Assembly: GCF_947179165.1 (NCBI RefSeq) | Contig: NC_077238.1 | Coordinates: 81,993,757-82,057,756, forward strand | DNA: 64,000 nucleotides | Source: Solanum dulcamara | Lineage: Eukaryota > Streptophyta > Magnoliopsida > Solanales > Solanaceae | Direction of reading: 5' to 3' | Shown here: piece after piece, positions 11,901 through 24,300 of the stretch | Layout of the letters: each line of letters begins with the position of its first letter | How positions within the stretch are numbered: the first letter of the stretch is position 1 | Notes under the pieces: model-generated | What the model was told of the DNA's origin: nothing | Seen by the model: the letters and a program-made list of their open reading frames with translations, nothing else | The model's database searches: none | Program-made: the position numbers and the translations under genes

Positions 11901-12658
11901 CTGCTTACAGTTGCTATCAGTTTCCGTCTGCTAATGGTTCCCCTATACACCCCTTGGAAAATAGTATCTCATCTGGAGGTAGCAGTTTGCAAGCAGGACA
12001 GGTCTTGGTTTCTCGGGATGCTTCAGATAACATAGGTTCTATCCTGGGAGCACTTGAACAAGCTAAATTCTCGATTAGCCAACAGATCAACGTCTCCCCA
12101 ATAGCAGAAGGCGGATCTTCCATATCACATTCTATTCCTACAACTAGAATTGAGGACAGATTAGACATTCCTCCTGGATTCCCTGGCCTTTTTAGACTAC
12201 CAACAGATTTTCAACTTGAAGCAACTACAACAGCCAGCTACCAAGGTTTTCCGTCAAGGTTCAGTTCAGCGAATCATTTTCATGAAACTGACTATGATCA
12301 ATTCTCTACTACCCCTTACATGGAGTCTGGATCAAATGCTACTACAGGTCTACCATATTCCACTGGATTCGACTACCTTAATCCTCCCTCGTGTTTTGGT
12401 CATCCAATTTCTAGTAAATCAACCTACCCCACCTATCAGTATCACCCCAATACAAACACTCCTACGTCTCAACCACAAGCAAGTTGGAGTCCGCTATATG
12501 AATCCTCATTGACCAAATTATGCCCAGTTGCAGTGCCAAACTTATACTCAGGCGAAGAAGTATTCTTAAGATCCTTTCTGAGGAATGAGACAGGTATACC
12601 CCCATCATTTCCTGTTTCACTTTATGATGCTCATCTGAGACCAAACATGTATAGATAG
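8738..12658 (+). CDS. Coiled-coil, Ser-rich plant protein of unknown function
   Basis: Exons 8738-8772, 9607-9724, 9909-10345, 10668-10965 and 11603-12658 join in frame with GT-AG borders to give 647 aa. Residues about 20-75 are a heptad-like helix (FLRARLLAERSVSQTAR, then LELEDQLKIVSLQRKKAEKA). Then come an acidic, Ser-rich part with a basic SCRRIRRSNTK patch, a second charged helix (RALQHKAQLIGQYEAEEKAQ) and a long low-complexity Ser/Pro/Tyr/Gln tail. There is no membrane segment or catalytic motif. I do not recognise the family; a scaffold or cytoskeletal role is only a guess. An upstream twin start exon (8400-8434) could replace the first exon in the same phase. AATAAA at 12816-12821 is a likely poly(A) signal. 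Confidence 0.8.
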
Positions 12659-12815
12659 CTGGTATTGCTCGAAGCACTACATTTCATTGAGAGATGGTCT
12701 CTAGTTTCTTCATCCAATATGGTTTCTAGGACCAGTGTGAGAGGTGTAGCTATGTATCTAAAATATTTGAGTCTGTTGTTGTATTAGATGTGTATTTGTA
12801 GAGTCTTCTGGAATC

Positions 12816-12821
12816 AATAAA
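12816..12821 (+). promoter_or_regulatory. Poly(A) signal of the coiled-coil gene
   Basis: An AATAAA hexamer lies about 160 bp past the stop codon at 12658, in T-rich sequence. Confidence 0.55.
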
Positions 12822-12849
12822 AATTTGTCAGCAAATTAGCTTCTTTGTT

Positions 12850-13850
12850 TTGTATTTTTGCATCTGGGGTTGGCAATGAAATATGTTGGTTCTTGTAAAA
12901 TATTTCTTTGGTCATTTTGCCTTGGCAAGATTAACATCTTTTTTTCAACGGACCTGTCCTGACCAGCTTCGACACACTTCAACATAGGTACATTTCATGT
13001 ACCTATCAAGGATTCGATAGGCAGAAAGAAATTTCCCTAAACCTTGGTGGGAAGAGTCAGAGGCGAATTCATAATTTATATTTTATGGGATCTAACCTTT
13101 AAATTTCTAGCATTAAACTCGTTGGATTTCAATAATTATGGGTTTAAACCTACTACTTGTTGCAATTTCAATGGTTTTTTATACATAAATTTATCTTTAG
13201 CGTCGATAGTATTGAGTTCATATGGGTTCTTTTCATTAAATTGGTGCATATGCTGAACAATCCCATTCAAGGAGATGAAATAGAAAGAACGTTACATCCT
13301 CAAACACTTCCAAAAAGATAAAAACTAAAACACCAATCAAGAATGAGAGGTTTATCGTCACATCATTGCATGCAAAGAGAGCTTGCTCGGTTTATAAATT
13401 GTATCGTGTCATAATTTAAAAGCAGTGAAGAGAATCTCTTCGCTTGAACCTTCCATCTTGTTCGCCACTCCTCGAGGTCAAGCACGGGGTTGAACTATCA
13501 TTTTACAATTTATAATCTGGTACATTTCCATTATGTTACCAAACCAAATACATCATCTCATATACCAGCCATCATGAGTTGCTTCATGAAATGACCAAGT
13601 CGAAATGTCAAAGTAAGTGTCTTTGATATGATTTGCTTAATATATTTATAAATAATATCCATGCACGCCTGTTTACTCTTGACCAAGAAAACCACACCAC
13701 TATATAAAACAATTGTCGTATGAAACATCCCCATTGAATTCCTAAAATCCCAACTTCTCAAAACTTTTATCAGTCTTTATCCCAAATTTTCTTTTTTGTT
13801 CATTTTCGTCATAAAAACATAGCTGCCACAATAAGAAGCAAGAGAAGCAG
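12850..13850. other. Intergenic; decayed hAT-like repeat near 13060-13230
   Basis: AGAGGCGAATTCATAATTTA near 13062 resembles the internal part of hAT-type MITEs seen elsewhere in the window. No gene was recognised. Confidence 0.35.
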
Positions 13851-13854
13851 TTAG

Positions 13855-14196
13855 AAGTACCCACTTCACGGCCTTGAATTAGAAAATCCAACTGAAAGAT
13901 TCGATTCTGACTTCGTAGACGTTGAACCAGATCTTAGATTGAATATGCTTCTAGAGTTGTTCAAAGACCTCTACTTGAGAACTGAAGATTTATTCAAGAA
14001 TATTATTTTTCATAACAAAGATCAAGAAGATGAACCTAATCAAATTATTGGTTTTGAAAGGAGTTCTATTGATGAATCATTGAAGTACAAGGATAGAGGA
14101 ATTGATGAATCTCAATTAAAGCTTGAGAGGTTTAAGGTGAAAACTCCACAGCTTCAACCAACAGGAGTTGGTGCAAAGACTACCAGTTCCAAATAG
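13855..14196 (+). CDS. Orphan small ORF, possibly a 3' exon or gene remnant
   Basis: An open frame runs from 13855 to the TAG at 14196, but the first ATG is only at 13945 (83 codons). The part before the ATG reads like protein (YPLHGLELENPTERFDSDF), and the frame is preceded by acceptor-like GCAG and TTAG. This suggests an exon whose upstream exon I could not place, or a broken gene. The product is charged, rich in Glu, Asp and Lys, with a short amphipathic LLELFKDLYLRTEDLF stretch. I do not recognise the family. Confidence 0.4.
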   Translation, partial: KYPLHGLELENPTERFDSDFVDVEPDLRLNMLLELFKDLYLRTEDLFKNIIFHNKDQEDEPNQIIGFERSSIDESLKYKDRGIDESQLKLERFKVKTPQLQPTGVGAKTTSSK

Positions 14197-14343
14197 ATCT
14201 TTGAACAAGAAGGATCATGTCATTAATTTTTTTTGCTTTTGACTTTATGTAGAAGAAAAAGTTCAAAAACTTATTTATTTGTTCTATTTTAGAGTATGTA
14301 TCATAATATTTAGATCAATATATGCTTCTTATGTAATCATGTA

Positions 14344-14530
14344 CTCCCTCGTTTCAATTTGATTTTTTAGTCCGTTTTGAAGAAAAAAATGCATCTTTTC
14401 TCTTTTGGCAATTCCTTAATTCTAACTTTTCACATGACATGTTTAAGACCGCAAGATTTAAAGGATATTTTTAATACAATCTAAATATCAACGGTCGTCT
14501 TTACTTTCTAAAACTCCGACAAGTACTAGT
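14344..14530. mobile_element. Stowaway-like MITE, decayed
   Basis: It starts TA|CTCCCTCGTTTCAATTTG and shares internal blocks with the intact element at 51233-51465 (GGCAATTCCTTAATTC, CACATGACATGTTTAAGACC). The far inverted end is lost. Confidence 0.6.
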
Positions 14531-14594
14531 TACAGCTATGTGATATACAAAATCCAATTTTCGAAACATTTGATGCATAAATGTCTAACGAATT

Positions 14595-14760
14595 ATTGCA
14601 CCCGAGGGTGTGGCCTAGTGATCAATAAAGTAAGTCGAGAATCATGAGTTCTCCGATCCAGTGATTTCTTTTCATGTGTTGAATCGTTTAGACCATGTGT
14701 AACACACGTATGTATAGCTCAATATCAAAACACCATCATTGTAAGGATGATCTTGGGAGA
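14595..14760 (+). mobile_element. tRNA-derived SINE fragment
   Basis: GTGTGGCCTAGTGATCAATAAAGT and the following GAGAATCATGAGTT resemble the head of the full SINE at about 22027-22241. The B box is decayed (CTCCGATCCAG), and no flanking repeat was found. Confidence 0.5.
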
Positions 14761-14866
14761 ACTCTCTCAACATTCTAACATTATGCATTAGTTGCCAAAA
14801 TCAACTAAAATTAGATGGAAAAGAAGAAGAATACATACAGTAAACATAGGATTCTGCTATGCGATA

Positions 14867-15673
14867 TTATTCACTCTCTTCATCGGTATCCGCCAAGGAA
14901 ACATGATTCATATTCTTTTGGAGAGGAGGAAGTCCATCGTCAGAATCATTAGAAGAATTTTCACCTTCAGTTTGAGATCCAGAGGCTTCTGGTTTTATTG
15001 TTTGTGGAATAGGTGAGGTTTGTGCGGAGAGCCACTCGTTCTGAGTTGAAACGATATCAGCACTTGTTTGACATTCCGAATATGCCTTGAGAAGTTCCTT
15101 ATTGAGGGACAAAAACGCGTGACCCCATTTGAACTTGCTAAGCAATAGATTTCCAGTTTCCTCCTCACCGCATATAATTAAACCTGCTGCTAAGGCTTCA
15201 ACACAAGATAGCTCACATGGACGACCATAGTTTACTGGATTTGCTGCTACTAACCATGGTAAAAGACGAGGTGCAGGACAACGCAATTTGGTGAAAGGTA
15301 CGTCATCTAATCGTGCCCATGAACAATCAACTACAGCCATTCCCCTTCGATCAATTAAAATACTATCTTCTCTTGAGATACATTGTGTTCCAGTGGGACT
15401 TAAGCAAATCCCACCAAATCCACTACCAACACGCAGCTCTCTCAACAAACCAAATCTTGCAAGCTTTCTTCCAGTACACCTTTTCGCATCACACTGACCA
15501 AAATCCCACATAGCAAGCTGAATCCTTGGAACGATTCGTTCGTCTTCTTCCACAAATTCACTAGGTAAAGACTCTTCAACCTTGAAAGAGTCATCAGGTT
15601 GACGGGTACGGCTGGATTGTCCTCGATGAGAATGGTGATGGGATTTAGATCGCCTTTGCTTGTTTCCACCCAT
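14867..15673 (-). CDS. TSR3: 18S rRNA aminocarboxypropyltransferase, TSR3 type
   Basis: TSR3 proteins transfer the aminocarboxypropyl group from S-adenosylmethionine to a hypermodified uridine of 18S rRNA, a late step of small-subunit maturation in the cytoplasm. This intronless frame gives 268 aa. A basic His/Ser/Arg-rich N-terminus is followed by the RLI-like/TSR3 core: MWDFGQCDAKRCTGRKLARF, then GICLSPTG, AVVDCSWARLDDVPF, RLLPWLVAANPVNYGRP, LSCVEALAAGL and SKFKWGHAFLSLNKELLKAY. The tail after residue 210 is acidic and Ser-rich. The start is the ATG at 15673. Length and motif order match the family. The gene lies next to the tandem arrays at 15900-18340. Confidence 0.93.
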   Translation of the reverse strand: MGGNKQRRSKSHHHSHRGQSSRTRQPDDSFKVEESLPSEFVEEDERIVPRIQLAMWDFGQCDAKRCTGRKLARFGLLRELRVGSGFGGICLSPTGTQCISREDSILIDRRGMAVVDCSWARLDDVPFTKLRCPAPRLLPWLVAANPVNYGRPCELSCVEALAAGLIICGEEETGNLLLSKFKWGHAFLSLNKELLKAYSECQTSADIVSTQNEWLSAQTSPIPQTIKPEASGSQTEGENSSNDSDDGLPPLQKNMNHVSLADTDEESE

Positions 15674-15905
15674 TTATAAGAATATATATGTTTGACTATT
15701 ATAAGATAAAACTCAAATTAAACCACAAGTAAAGATCTCAAATCACATAACAACATACATGAATCCAATCAAGAACATAATAGCAATAATCAAGAAAATC
15801 TCAGAACAACTTACAAAGACGGAAAACCACAGCTGATGAAGAACAAAATGTTGCCCAACGAGGGTTTTACAAGGGGCTAGTGCACATAAATAACCTTATT
15901 TTGAG

Positions 15906-16655
15906 ACCACTATTTAATTTATAGTCATGTCATATAAAACTTTCTAAGTTTTAACCGGTTCAGAATCAAATTTAGCTATATCAAGTTATAAAATTTTGCA
16001 TCTGAAATTAATTGTGCAACCCGACTTTTGACATTTTAATTCCTATATGGAAAGCAACCAAATTTCAAGCCTATATGACTAAACGATCATTATTTAAGTT
16101 TTAGCCATATTATATAAAATTTTGTAAGTCTAATCGTTTCAGAATTAACTTTAGACATACGTGACCAAAGTTATAAGATTTTGCATCTGAAATTTGACAT
16201 ATTAATTATGCAACCCGACTTTTGACATTTTATTTCTATACGTAAAGCAAGCAAGTGATGTTTAAGTTAGAGCCCAAGTGTATAAAATTTATAAATTTTG
16301 CATCTGAAATTTGACATATTAATTATGCAATCCGACTTTTGACATTTTATTCCTATACGTAAAGCAAGCAATTGATGTTTAAGTTAGAGCCCAAGTATAT
16401 AAAATTTATAAATTTTGCATTTGAAATTTGACATATTAATTATGCAACCCGACTTTTGACATTTTATTCCTATACGTAAAGCAAGAAAATGATGTTTAAG
16501 TTAGAACCCAAGTGTATAAAATTTATAAATTTTGCATTTGAAATTTGACCTATTAATTATGCAACCCAACTTTTGACATTTTATTCCTATACGTAAAGCA
16601 AGCAAATGATGTTTAAGTTAGAGCCCAAGTCTATAAAATTTATAAATTTAGTTGC
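15906..16655. repeat. Tandem array, 117-bp unit with older ~194-bp units
   Basis: The motif GACTTTTGACATTTTA recurs near 16023, 16217, 16334, 16451 and 16568 (one base changed in the last copy). The last four are spaced exactly 117 bp; the first step is 194 bp. The 117-bp units also share GCATCTGAAATTTGACATAT and CGTAAAGCAAGCAA. The longer left units carry extra sequence (TTTTAACCGGTTCAGAATC and similar), so the short unit looks like a deletion derivative that was then amplified. Confidence 0.9.
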
Positions 16656-16929
16656 TTCATATGAGATTGAGTTAATTACATATGTCAAATTGAGAATAAT
16701 TTATACAAGCAATTTTCAACACTTCAAAATTTTCAAACTTTTTCAATACTAGCCATCTGATTTGAAAGTCTTCATATATGATGATGAGATCTTATATATA
16801 AGAGCTACTCGAAGAAGAAAACGTTTTTTTTAATAACATCCACTTGATTAAACTCACTTTTCATATTTGAAAATCAAGTCTTACTTCTTCAAACTTGCAA
16901 CAATTGATGAACATTCTTAAGTACCGGCT

Positions 16930-18335
16930 ATAAATGCAATTCTTTTAATATAATATATATATATACACTATTTCCTCAAGTCATTATAGAGGTTCCATTT
17001 TGGAAAAAAAGTGCCCGAAAATCATATCACCAAAAAATTTTATTGACTAACACACACGAAAAACTTATAAAATCGCATAAATCCTGTTGAGTAGCCCCTT
17101 AAATGTTAAAAATATGTCGTGGATCATGGCGGAGTTATACGTATTGCTTCGCAGGTCATTATGGAGGGACCTGTAAAGGTTTTGAAAAAAAAAAGTACCC
17201 AAAAACCATATCAACAAAAAAATCATTAACTGACACACATAAAACACTGAGAAAATCGCCTAATTCTTGAGTGACCCTTAAATGCTAAAAAATGGATTGG
17301 ATTATAATGAGACTATAAGTATTATTCCCACAAGTCATTAAGGGGGGTCCTCGAGAGGTTTTAGAAAAAGAGTCAAAAAATCATATCACCAAAAAATTCA
17401 TTAACTTACACATGAAAATTTAAGAAAATCACCTAATTCTTATTGAGTGGCTTTTAAATACTAAAACATGGTGTGGATCATGGTGAAGTTATACATATTG
17501 TTCCCCCAGGTAATTACGGAGGTGTCTGTAAAGGTTTGGAAAAAAAGTGTCCAAAAATGATATCACCAAAAATTCATTGATTAACACATACGAAAAATTA
17601 TATTGAGAAAATCGCTTAATTCCTAACTAGTGTCACCTAAATGCTAAAAAAATAAGGTAGATCATGGAGAGGCTATAGTATTGTTCCCCCAGATCATTAC
17701 GAAGGGTCCTTTAAAAGTTTTAGAAAAAATCTCCGAAAATTATATCACCAACACACGAAAATTTGAGAAAATCACTTAATTCTCGTTGAGTGACCCTAAA
17801 TGTCAAAAAAAAATATCGTGTATCATGGTGAGGGCATAGGTATTGTATTCTAGGTCATTACAGAGGGTCCTGTAAGTGTTTTAAAAAAAAGATCAAAAAT
17901 CATACCACCAAAAACTTTATTGAATAATGCACACGAACAAATTAAGAAAATCACCTAATTATTGTTAAGTGACCCATACATACAAAAACAATGGTGTGGG
18001 TCATGGTGAACCCATGTATATTGTTCACTTGGTCATATAGGTTTCGAAAAAAATTTGACCTGAAGCAAGTTCATCAAAATATCCATTGGCTAACACACAG
18101 AAAAAAAGAAGAAGAAGAGAAATACCTTAATTCTTCTTGTACGGCTCCTAAATACTATTATTAGGTCGTGGATCGTGTCAAGACTACACGTATTGATTCT
18201 CCGGATCATGGTGAGACTATACTATTGTTCCCGGATCATTAAAAAGTGTCCAAAAATTTTATCACCAAAAAATTTATTAACTAACACATACGAAAAATTA
18301 AGAAAATCGTCAAATTTCTATTGAGTTAGTTTTAT
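16930..18335. repeat. Satellite-like array, ~176-bp unit, about 8 copies
   Basis: The anchor TCATTA(T/C)(A/G)GAGGGTCC recurs near 16981, 17156, 17335, 17511, 17694, 17855, 18033 and 18235. Spacings are 161-202 bp, mostly 175-183. Shared blocks are AAAATCATATCACCAAAAAA, TTGACTAACACACACGAAAA, AGAAAATCGCCTAATTCTTG and TGGATCATGG. Copies differ at many positions, so the array is old. The unit is unrelated to the 117-bp array on its left. Confidence 0.9.
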
Positions 18336-18739
18336 TTATATTTAATTATTTTTTGCATAAATATAAGTTTTCACTTATATTGCACCAAAATCAAATGTCA
18401 AATCACCAAAATATAATAAATTTCTTTTCTTTCTTGAAATTGGCTAGACTCCAACACTTTCTGCTCTTTAATCATTGTCATATTGTAGCATATATTGACC
18501 ATTCTTCTCCATTCTATTTATGCTCCAAAACATATCACCTTTTATCTGTCCTTTTGATATAATGTCTTAGAAATTAGCACCAATTACATCAAAATATTTT
18601 GCACTTTTTGAATATGTCAAATTTGGATAGCATCGATATTTACAACAAATTATATCAATTTATTATAATTAAGTAAGAAAACTTTGTTATTAATTTGATA
18701 TAATTATGAATGCAAATAAACTTCTACTAATAACACTTA

Positions 18740-19120
18740 GAGCCCGTTTGGATTGGCTTAAAAAAATAACTTTTATGTATGAAGTGTTTTTAGAACTTTG
18801 AAGTGCTGAAAGTTATTTTTATAAATAAGCAGTTGAGTGTTTGGATAAAAGTGCTTATGATGTGAATTTTAGGATTAAAAGAATAAAAAAAAGGTAGTTT
18901 GAGAATTTAGTTAAAATATAAGGGATATAAAAGTAATTTCCATGGTCAAAGAAAATGACTTTAAGCACTTTGGAAAAAAAAGTTAGGAATCCTAACTTTT
19001 CATTTTTGACTGACTTTAAGAACTTTATGGCTTAAAGTCAGCATTAGGCAAACACGTCCAAAAGCTAAAAAGGGGCTTTAAGTTGGTTTTGACCAACTTA
19101 AAGCCAATCCAAACGGGCTC
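18740..19120. mobile_element. Tourist-like (PIF/Harbinger) MITE, 381 bp
   Basis: The ends are long inverted repeats: GAGCCCGTTTGGATTGGCTT and AAGCCAATCCAAACGGGCTC. The target duplication is TTA at 18737-18739 and 19121-19123. No coding capacity. The TTA duplication and GAGCCCGTTTGG end fit Tourist MITEs. Confidence 0.9.
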
Positions 19121-19123
19121 TTA

Positions 19124-21190
19124 ATGTTCTTATACTCAAACTTCTATTTATTTATTTATTAAATATATGTCGATTATGTGAGCAACTTTGATCATTTCCT
19201 CTAATTCTACTTTTTTTTCCTTGTCAAATATTAGGATTGGTGATGTATGTGATGATGAATATTGAAGTAAGAAAACTTGTTCACTTTCCTAAATCCATAA
19301 TATGTTTTTTCATTAATTAAAATAAAACTCTACATTTATTTGTTTAATTTTTGACAATAGTTATCATTCACCTAATCTTGTTGACATTTTGGCAATGGAA
19401 AGTTCAAATCTTTTATAGATTCTCTAATTTTTATACTCCAAGATTTAATATAATATATTAGGAGACTTTAATGTCTTGAATAGAAACTTAATTAACGAAT
19501 AATTTATGAACAAGACACGTATGTATGCACGAAATAGAATCTTTAAAATAAACTTAGCTTGATGACTAGGCATATAACATTATAATAATCAAAAAAATTC
19601 TTACTTGCAGCCGATATTTGTATTAAATAAATAAGTTAATTAATTCTAATAATAAAAAATATAAATAATTAATTTAATTATTTTATATAAATATCGAGTG
19701 TGAATAAATATTTATCAATTCATCAGCCGAAAAAAGCAAGCCTATAATTGGAAAAAACAACAATTAAGATACAGTTCTCACTATTGCAACCAAATAAACA
19801 TATATCATAGTGGAATACTTTAATCATGAAGTTATACATTTTATATTATAATATAAATTATCGATCAATATATTACAAGTAACTGTTATAGCAATTATTT
19901 GATATTTAATAACATGAAAAGCAAGATAGTGACCTATTCCAATAGCTTAAGTATATTAAGTAATGTAAAATTTTTATTATATTATCAATGTATGTAAATT
20001 AAACTTTTAGTTAATTTTATTTGGTGAGACATTCCAATAATTAAGAGATTTAGAAGTTGTTTGGCTAGTGAGATAAGAGATTATAATTTTGAAACAAATT
20101 GTATCCTGTAATTTTTTTTTTTATGATTAGCGCTCTTGAGATTGTTCATATAATCATATCATAATTATGATATTATTTTTTCCACATTCTATATGAGGTA
20201 ATAATATTGAAATTATTTAATTTCGAGGTAGGAATGACATCAATGAATGACAAAGTGTGGTAAGCGATATTGAGATGGTTCAGATATGTAAAGAGAAAAT
20301 GTACGAATGTCTCAGTGTGGAACTGTGAGAGGTTGGATATGGATGATTTCAGGAGAAGTAAAGGTAAGTTGAAGAACACAGTTGCAGCTTATCGAGGATA
20401 TAAGTTTAGATGAAAAATTGTGAGAAACACAAATTAGGGTACAAAATTAATAAGTAATAAAACATTGTTTCGATTATCTTCCATACTACTAGTAATGGTC
20501 ATAGTATTTCTTTTATAGTGTCTTGTTACTATCTATTATATTTTTGTACTTTGACTATCACACTTATCTTTTCATACTTTCAATAATATTTTATCATGAT
20601 CCATTCATTTTAGTTATTTCATTTTTGATCTACTTTGATACTATGATTTTCCTAAAGCTAAGAATTTATTGAAAAACCTTTTTACCTCAATAAGGTTACC
20701 ATAAAATCTATATATTTTACTATCTTCAAATTCCATTTAAATAATTACTTATTGTGGTACTAATCTCAAAATAAAATAACAAAATCATACATTTTCACTT
20801 CCTCAAAGCTTCTCTCATAAATTTGAGTTTCAATCATCTAATATCTCTCCCAAAAAAAAAAAAAAACAAGAGAGAGAGAATTCCAGGGAGATTGACTAAA
20901 AAAGTGTGTGTCAACTTCCTTCACATATGTGTAGACATATTCATGCAGGCACAGAAGGGAAAAAAATATGGAGAAAGAGTCAATATATGGTAAAGGTGGT
21001 ACCTTTGACAAGAAAATTTGCAAGTTCTGTTGAATAAACAATTTGGGTGCCTTTTAAAGTAAATTATTCAGTGTGGAGAACGTCAATTTTTTGGAAAATT
21101 GAAAAATTATTATAAGGGGTATTTTTTTTCTTCCAAGTGACAAAAGGGGGTGTGGGTATTCTGATAAGAGGTGGGTATTGTAAAATTTGT
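19124..21190. other. Intergenic upstream of the RING-H2 gene
   Basis: AT-rich spacer with no gene seen. It holds the decayed LINE piece at 20237-20590 and, at 20050-20115, a short GTTTGGCTAGTGAGATAAGAG-like MITE remnant. Confidence 0.45.
20237..20590 (+). mobile_element. Decayed RTE-type LINE 3' fragment
   Basis: Frames read WFGHVKR-like sequence (written WFRYVKRKCTNVSVWNCERL) followed by DDFRRSKGKLKN, homologous to the C-terminal end seen more clearly at 56309-56720. Then comes the typical tail of LINE 3'-UTR type. It is heavily mutated and 5'-truncated. Confidence 0.6.
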
Positions 21191-21300
21191 TTCGAATGGT
21201 AGTAACAGAACAAGATTTGGAATTTTCTTGGGAATTTGATTATTGGGTTGTTGACTGGAAGGTAAAGTTGCAATCTTGGAAAAAAAAATTGGGAAAAAAG

Positions 21301-24300
21301 ATGACATCTTCAGCTGTGAATTTGGTGATGACAGTGATTGGGTTTACAGTGAGCATTATATTCATAGTATTTGTGTGCACAAGGTTAATTTGTGCAAGAA
21401 TTCAGTACTTGACAAGGAGGAGGTCTTCTGCATATACTTCTAGATCTGATCTTAGCATTGTAAGTTCTTGAATTTACAGGTTCAGTATCAATATTGTTGA
21501 AATTTTTAGTGATTTGTCACATATTTATATGTTTCGTGTCGAAAATACTGGTTCAATTGACCCCATATTGCATAGGGTTGGAGCAGCAAGGCTCAGAGAG
21601 GGAAAAATAATTGATTTTATATATATAAGATAATTTTCCAGTGAAGAGAGTTCGGATGAACCCCTTACATACACTCAGTGTTGTAGCTAGGAGATGTTCT
21701 TTCCTTAGTTTTCTTTGTTGCTCTTTGTTTGCTACTTTTTGTTGTGAGAAACTAAAATTTGAGCTGGGGTAGCAAGTATCTTATCATGACTGTAGTTTTT
21801 GATTGGTTCAGTAGTCTAGCTTGTACATAATCATGTAGGTCTGTGATGCTTAGTTTGTTTGGTTTGTGGACTTTTAGGATGCTTTTTATGACTTGTAGAA
21901 TTCTTTGATTTGAAAACTTTCAAACTTCAAGTTGTGCTTGTAGGTCCTATTCCCCTCACTTCATATCCTTTGCCACTTATGTAACTAGATTAACCTTGTA
22001 CTAGTTTAATTGCTTACTATATAATATATGCATCCAAGTTGTGGCATAATGGTCAATGAAGTGGGTTGAGAACCATGAGGTCGCATGTTCAAATTCCAGA
22101 GACAAAAAACACTAGGTTATTTCTTTCCATCTATTCCAGCCTTGGTGGACAGAGAGTTAGTTGGTACCTGGTAGGTATCCCATGGAGTTAATCGAGGTGC
22201 ACGAAAATTGGCCCGGACACCATGATTATTAAAAAAATAAAAATTGCTTACTATATATATTGAGTTCCCTTTCTGTTTGTGTTCTGCTTTAGTAATGGAT
22301 CTCTGTTTTTATATTGGTGGTTGGTCTGTGTAGCCTATAACTCAAGAATGTTGTCTTTCTACTCTGAAGAAAAATGATTTTTTTTCTTGTGAATCATTTA
22401 TGACGCTTCTCTTAAACAATAGTTCCTGTTTACCTCGTACAGTTGGAACGTGGTTTACATGGTCTGGAGCCTCTTGCTGTTGCCAACTTTCCAACAAAGA
22501 AGTATAGTGATGCATTTTTTTCATTTGCAGAAGATACTCAGTGAGTTAAATCTTTTCTCCCAACTCATTTATTGAACGAGCTTACATAAGCGGCACTTGT
22601 TTCTAGTTGGTTGTTTTAAACTTCTTCATGAAATGGAATATTTGGATTGTAGATACCGAAAAGCAAATTTATTTTTGATGAAAAAGGATTGAAATAATTG
22701 ATCCTTGTAGTAGGAGTATGTATATGTTTTTGGATTATGTTAACATTGATAACTGTTGAAGTCCATGCGAGTTAAATCTTAATATGACGGTTAGAAAATT
22801 TCTGAAATTTTAATTCATTAACATTGCAGAGGACTGATGAGTGGATCAGGAACATAGTGAACATCTGCTACCTGACTTTATTACGTGATAATCGTCTTCG
22901 TTTGAGATCTTGAAAATTCTTTTTTTGTTTTTTCATCTGAATCACGGTATAAGTTGAATGAACATTAGAAATGAAGAAAGAACTGGCTGCTCATTGCAAC
23001 ATAGTTTTGTGTGTTTAGATGAGCTGTTGACATCCATGTGTAGATTGTTTTAGTTTAGTGTATGATTTGAACAGATAGTTACAGGCAAGCTTAAAGAGCC
23101 TCAATAAGTTTTGTCGGAGAGGCCACCAAACTGCATATGGATGGAGATGATTCCAACATCTTTTCTAATATGGCAATTGGTGATAGTTGTAGTTTTGCCC
23201 CTAATTTAACTTCTCGTCTGTTGTTTTTGCAAGTTCATACTTTGTTGAACCATCAGGAGTAGTGGCCATGGAATTGTGGTACTTCCACAGGCTCTTAAGT
23301 TTTCAGAGTGAACTTCTTTTGGTGAAATCTTGTCAAGATTCAATTCTGATTTCTGAATCTAACTGGATTATGTGAATTATTTGGGGCGACACCGAGGGAA
23401 AACTTGGTGAAGAGAAGGTCAAGAAAAAAGAGACTCTTTTGGTTAGGCGACTTATCCTAAGCTTTGAATCTCTTCCTTTTGCTTTAGCCTGTGCCGTGTT
23501 CCTCCATTTGTTTATATTAGAAATATCAGTAAGCCTACAAGTGGATGAGCCGAATCAGGAGAAATTAGGATCAATTAGACTCTACCTGCTAAATTGAAAA
23601 CTAAATATAGATTAGGTAGTGGACAAGATTGTGGAATCCAAAAAAATTGTTATACTCTTTGGATGGACATGTTTGAAGGTGGTGCCGATATTTTCATTCA
23701 AGAAGAACTGGTGAGAGGCCTCAGCTTAGAAATGTTTAAGCCAGCTTTCATTTGCATTTCCTTGTTAGATACGCCATTGCAGATGCATCTTCCACTTTCT
23801 GATTGAAGGATCGGGACATTCTTTTATCATTTACCATAGACCCTTTAGCTTTGGATGGTTCCCTTTTAGCTCACGAATACCTACATTTTCAGCAAAGGAA
23901 GCTGTCCATTCATTTACCTTTTGCACAGCCATCTTCTTTCATTTCCTCTGTGTATTTAATTGATGCCTCCAGCTCTCCTGCCCTTTTCAGGAAGGGAGAA
24001 ATACTGAAGTTATTTTGAAAATCAGACTTTGTCTAGATCGATGAGAATCACAGCAATGAGTTTCAATTATTCAAAAAAACTTGAAAAGGATGAAATAATC
24101 GACTATTTACAAATTGGGAATGACGCGGGAATAAGCTGGCCTTTGCCAGGTCATATGGTGTTCGGTAGTACATACAAACTGTGAAGTAAAAGAAATTTGA
24201 TGTCAAATCTGCATGACTGAAGTATTTACATCACTTGATGTTTATCTAAGTTTAATGATCATGACTATTGGTTGCCTAATGTACTTTATACTGTAAAGCT

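Noticed and set aside
16930..18335. 176-bp array considered as centromeric satellite
   Set aside because: Only about eight diverged copies between ordinary genes; a centromere array would be far longer and more uniform.
23594..24018. Two adjacent 70-codon frames inside the RING-H2 intron
   Set aside because: No recognisable motif, a stop lies between them, and the exons on both sides join correctly across them.
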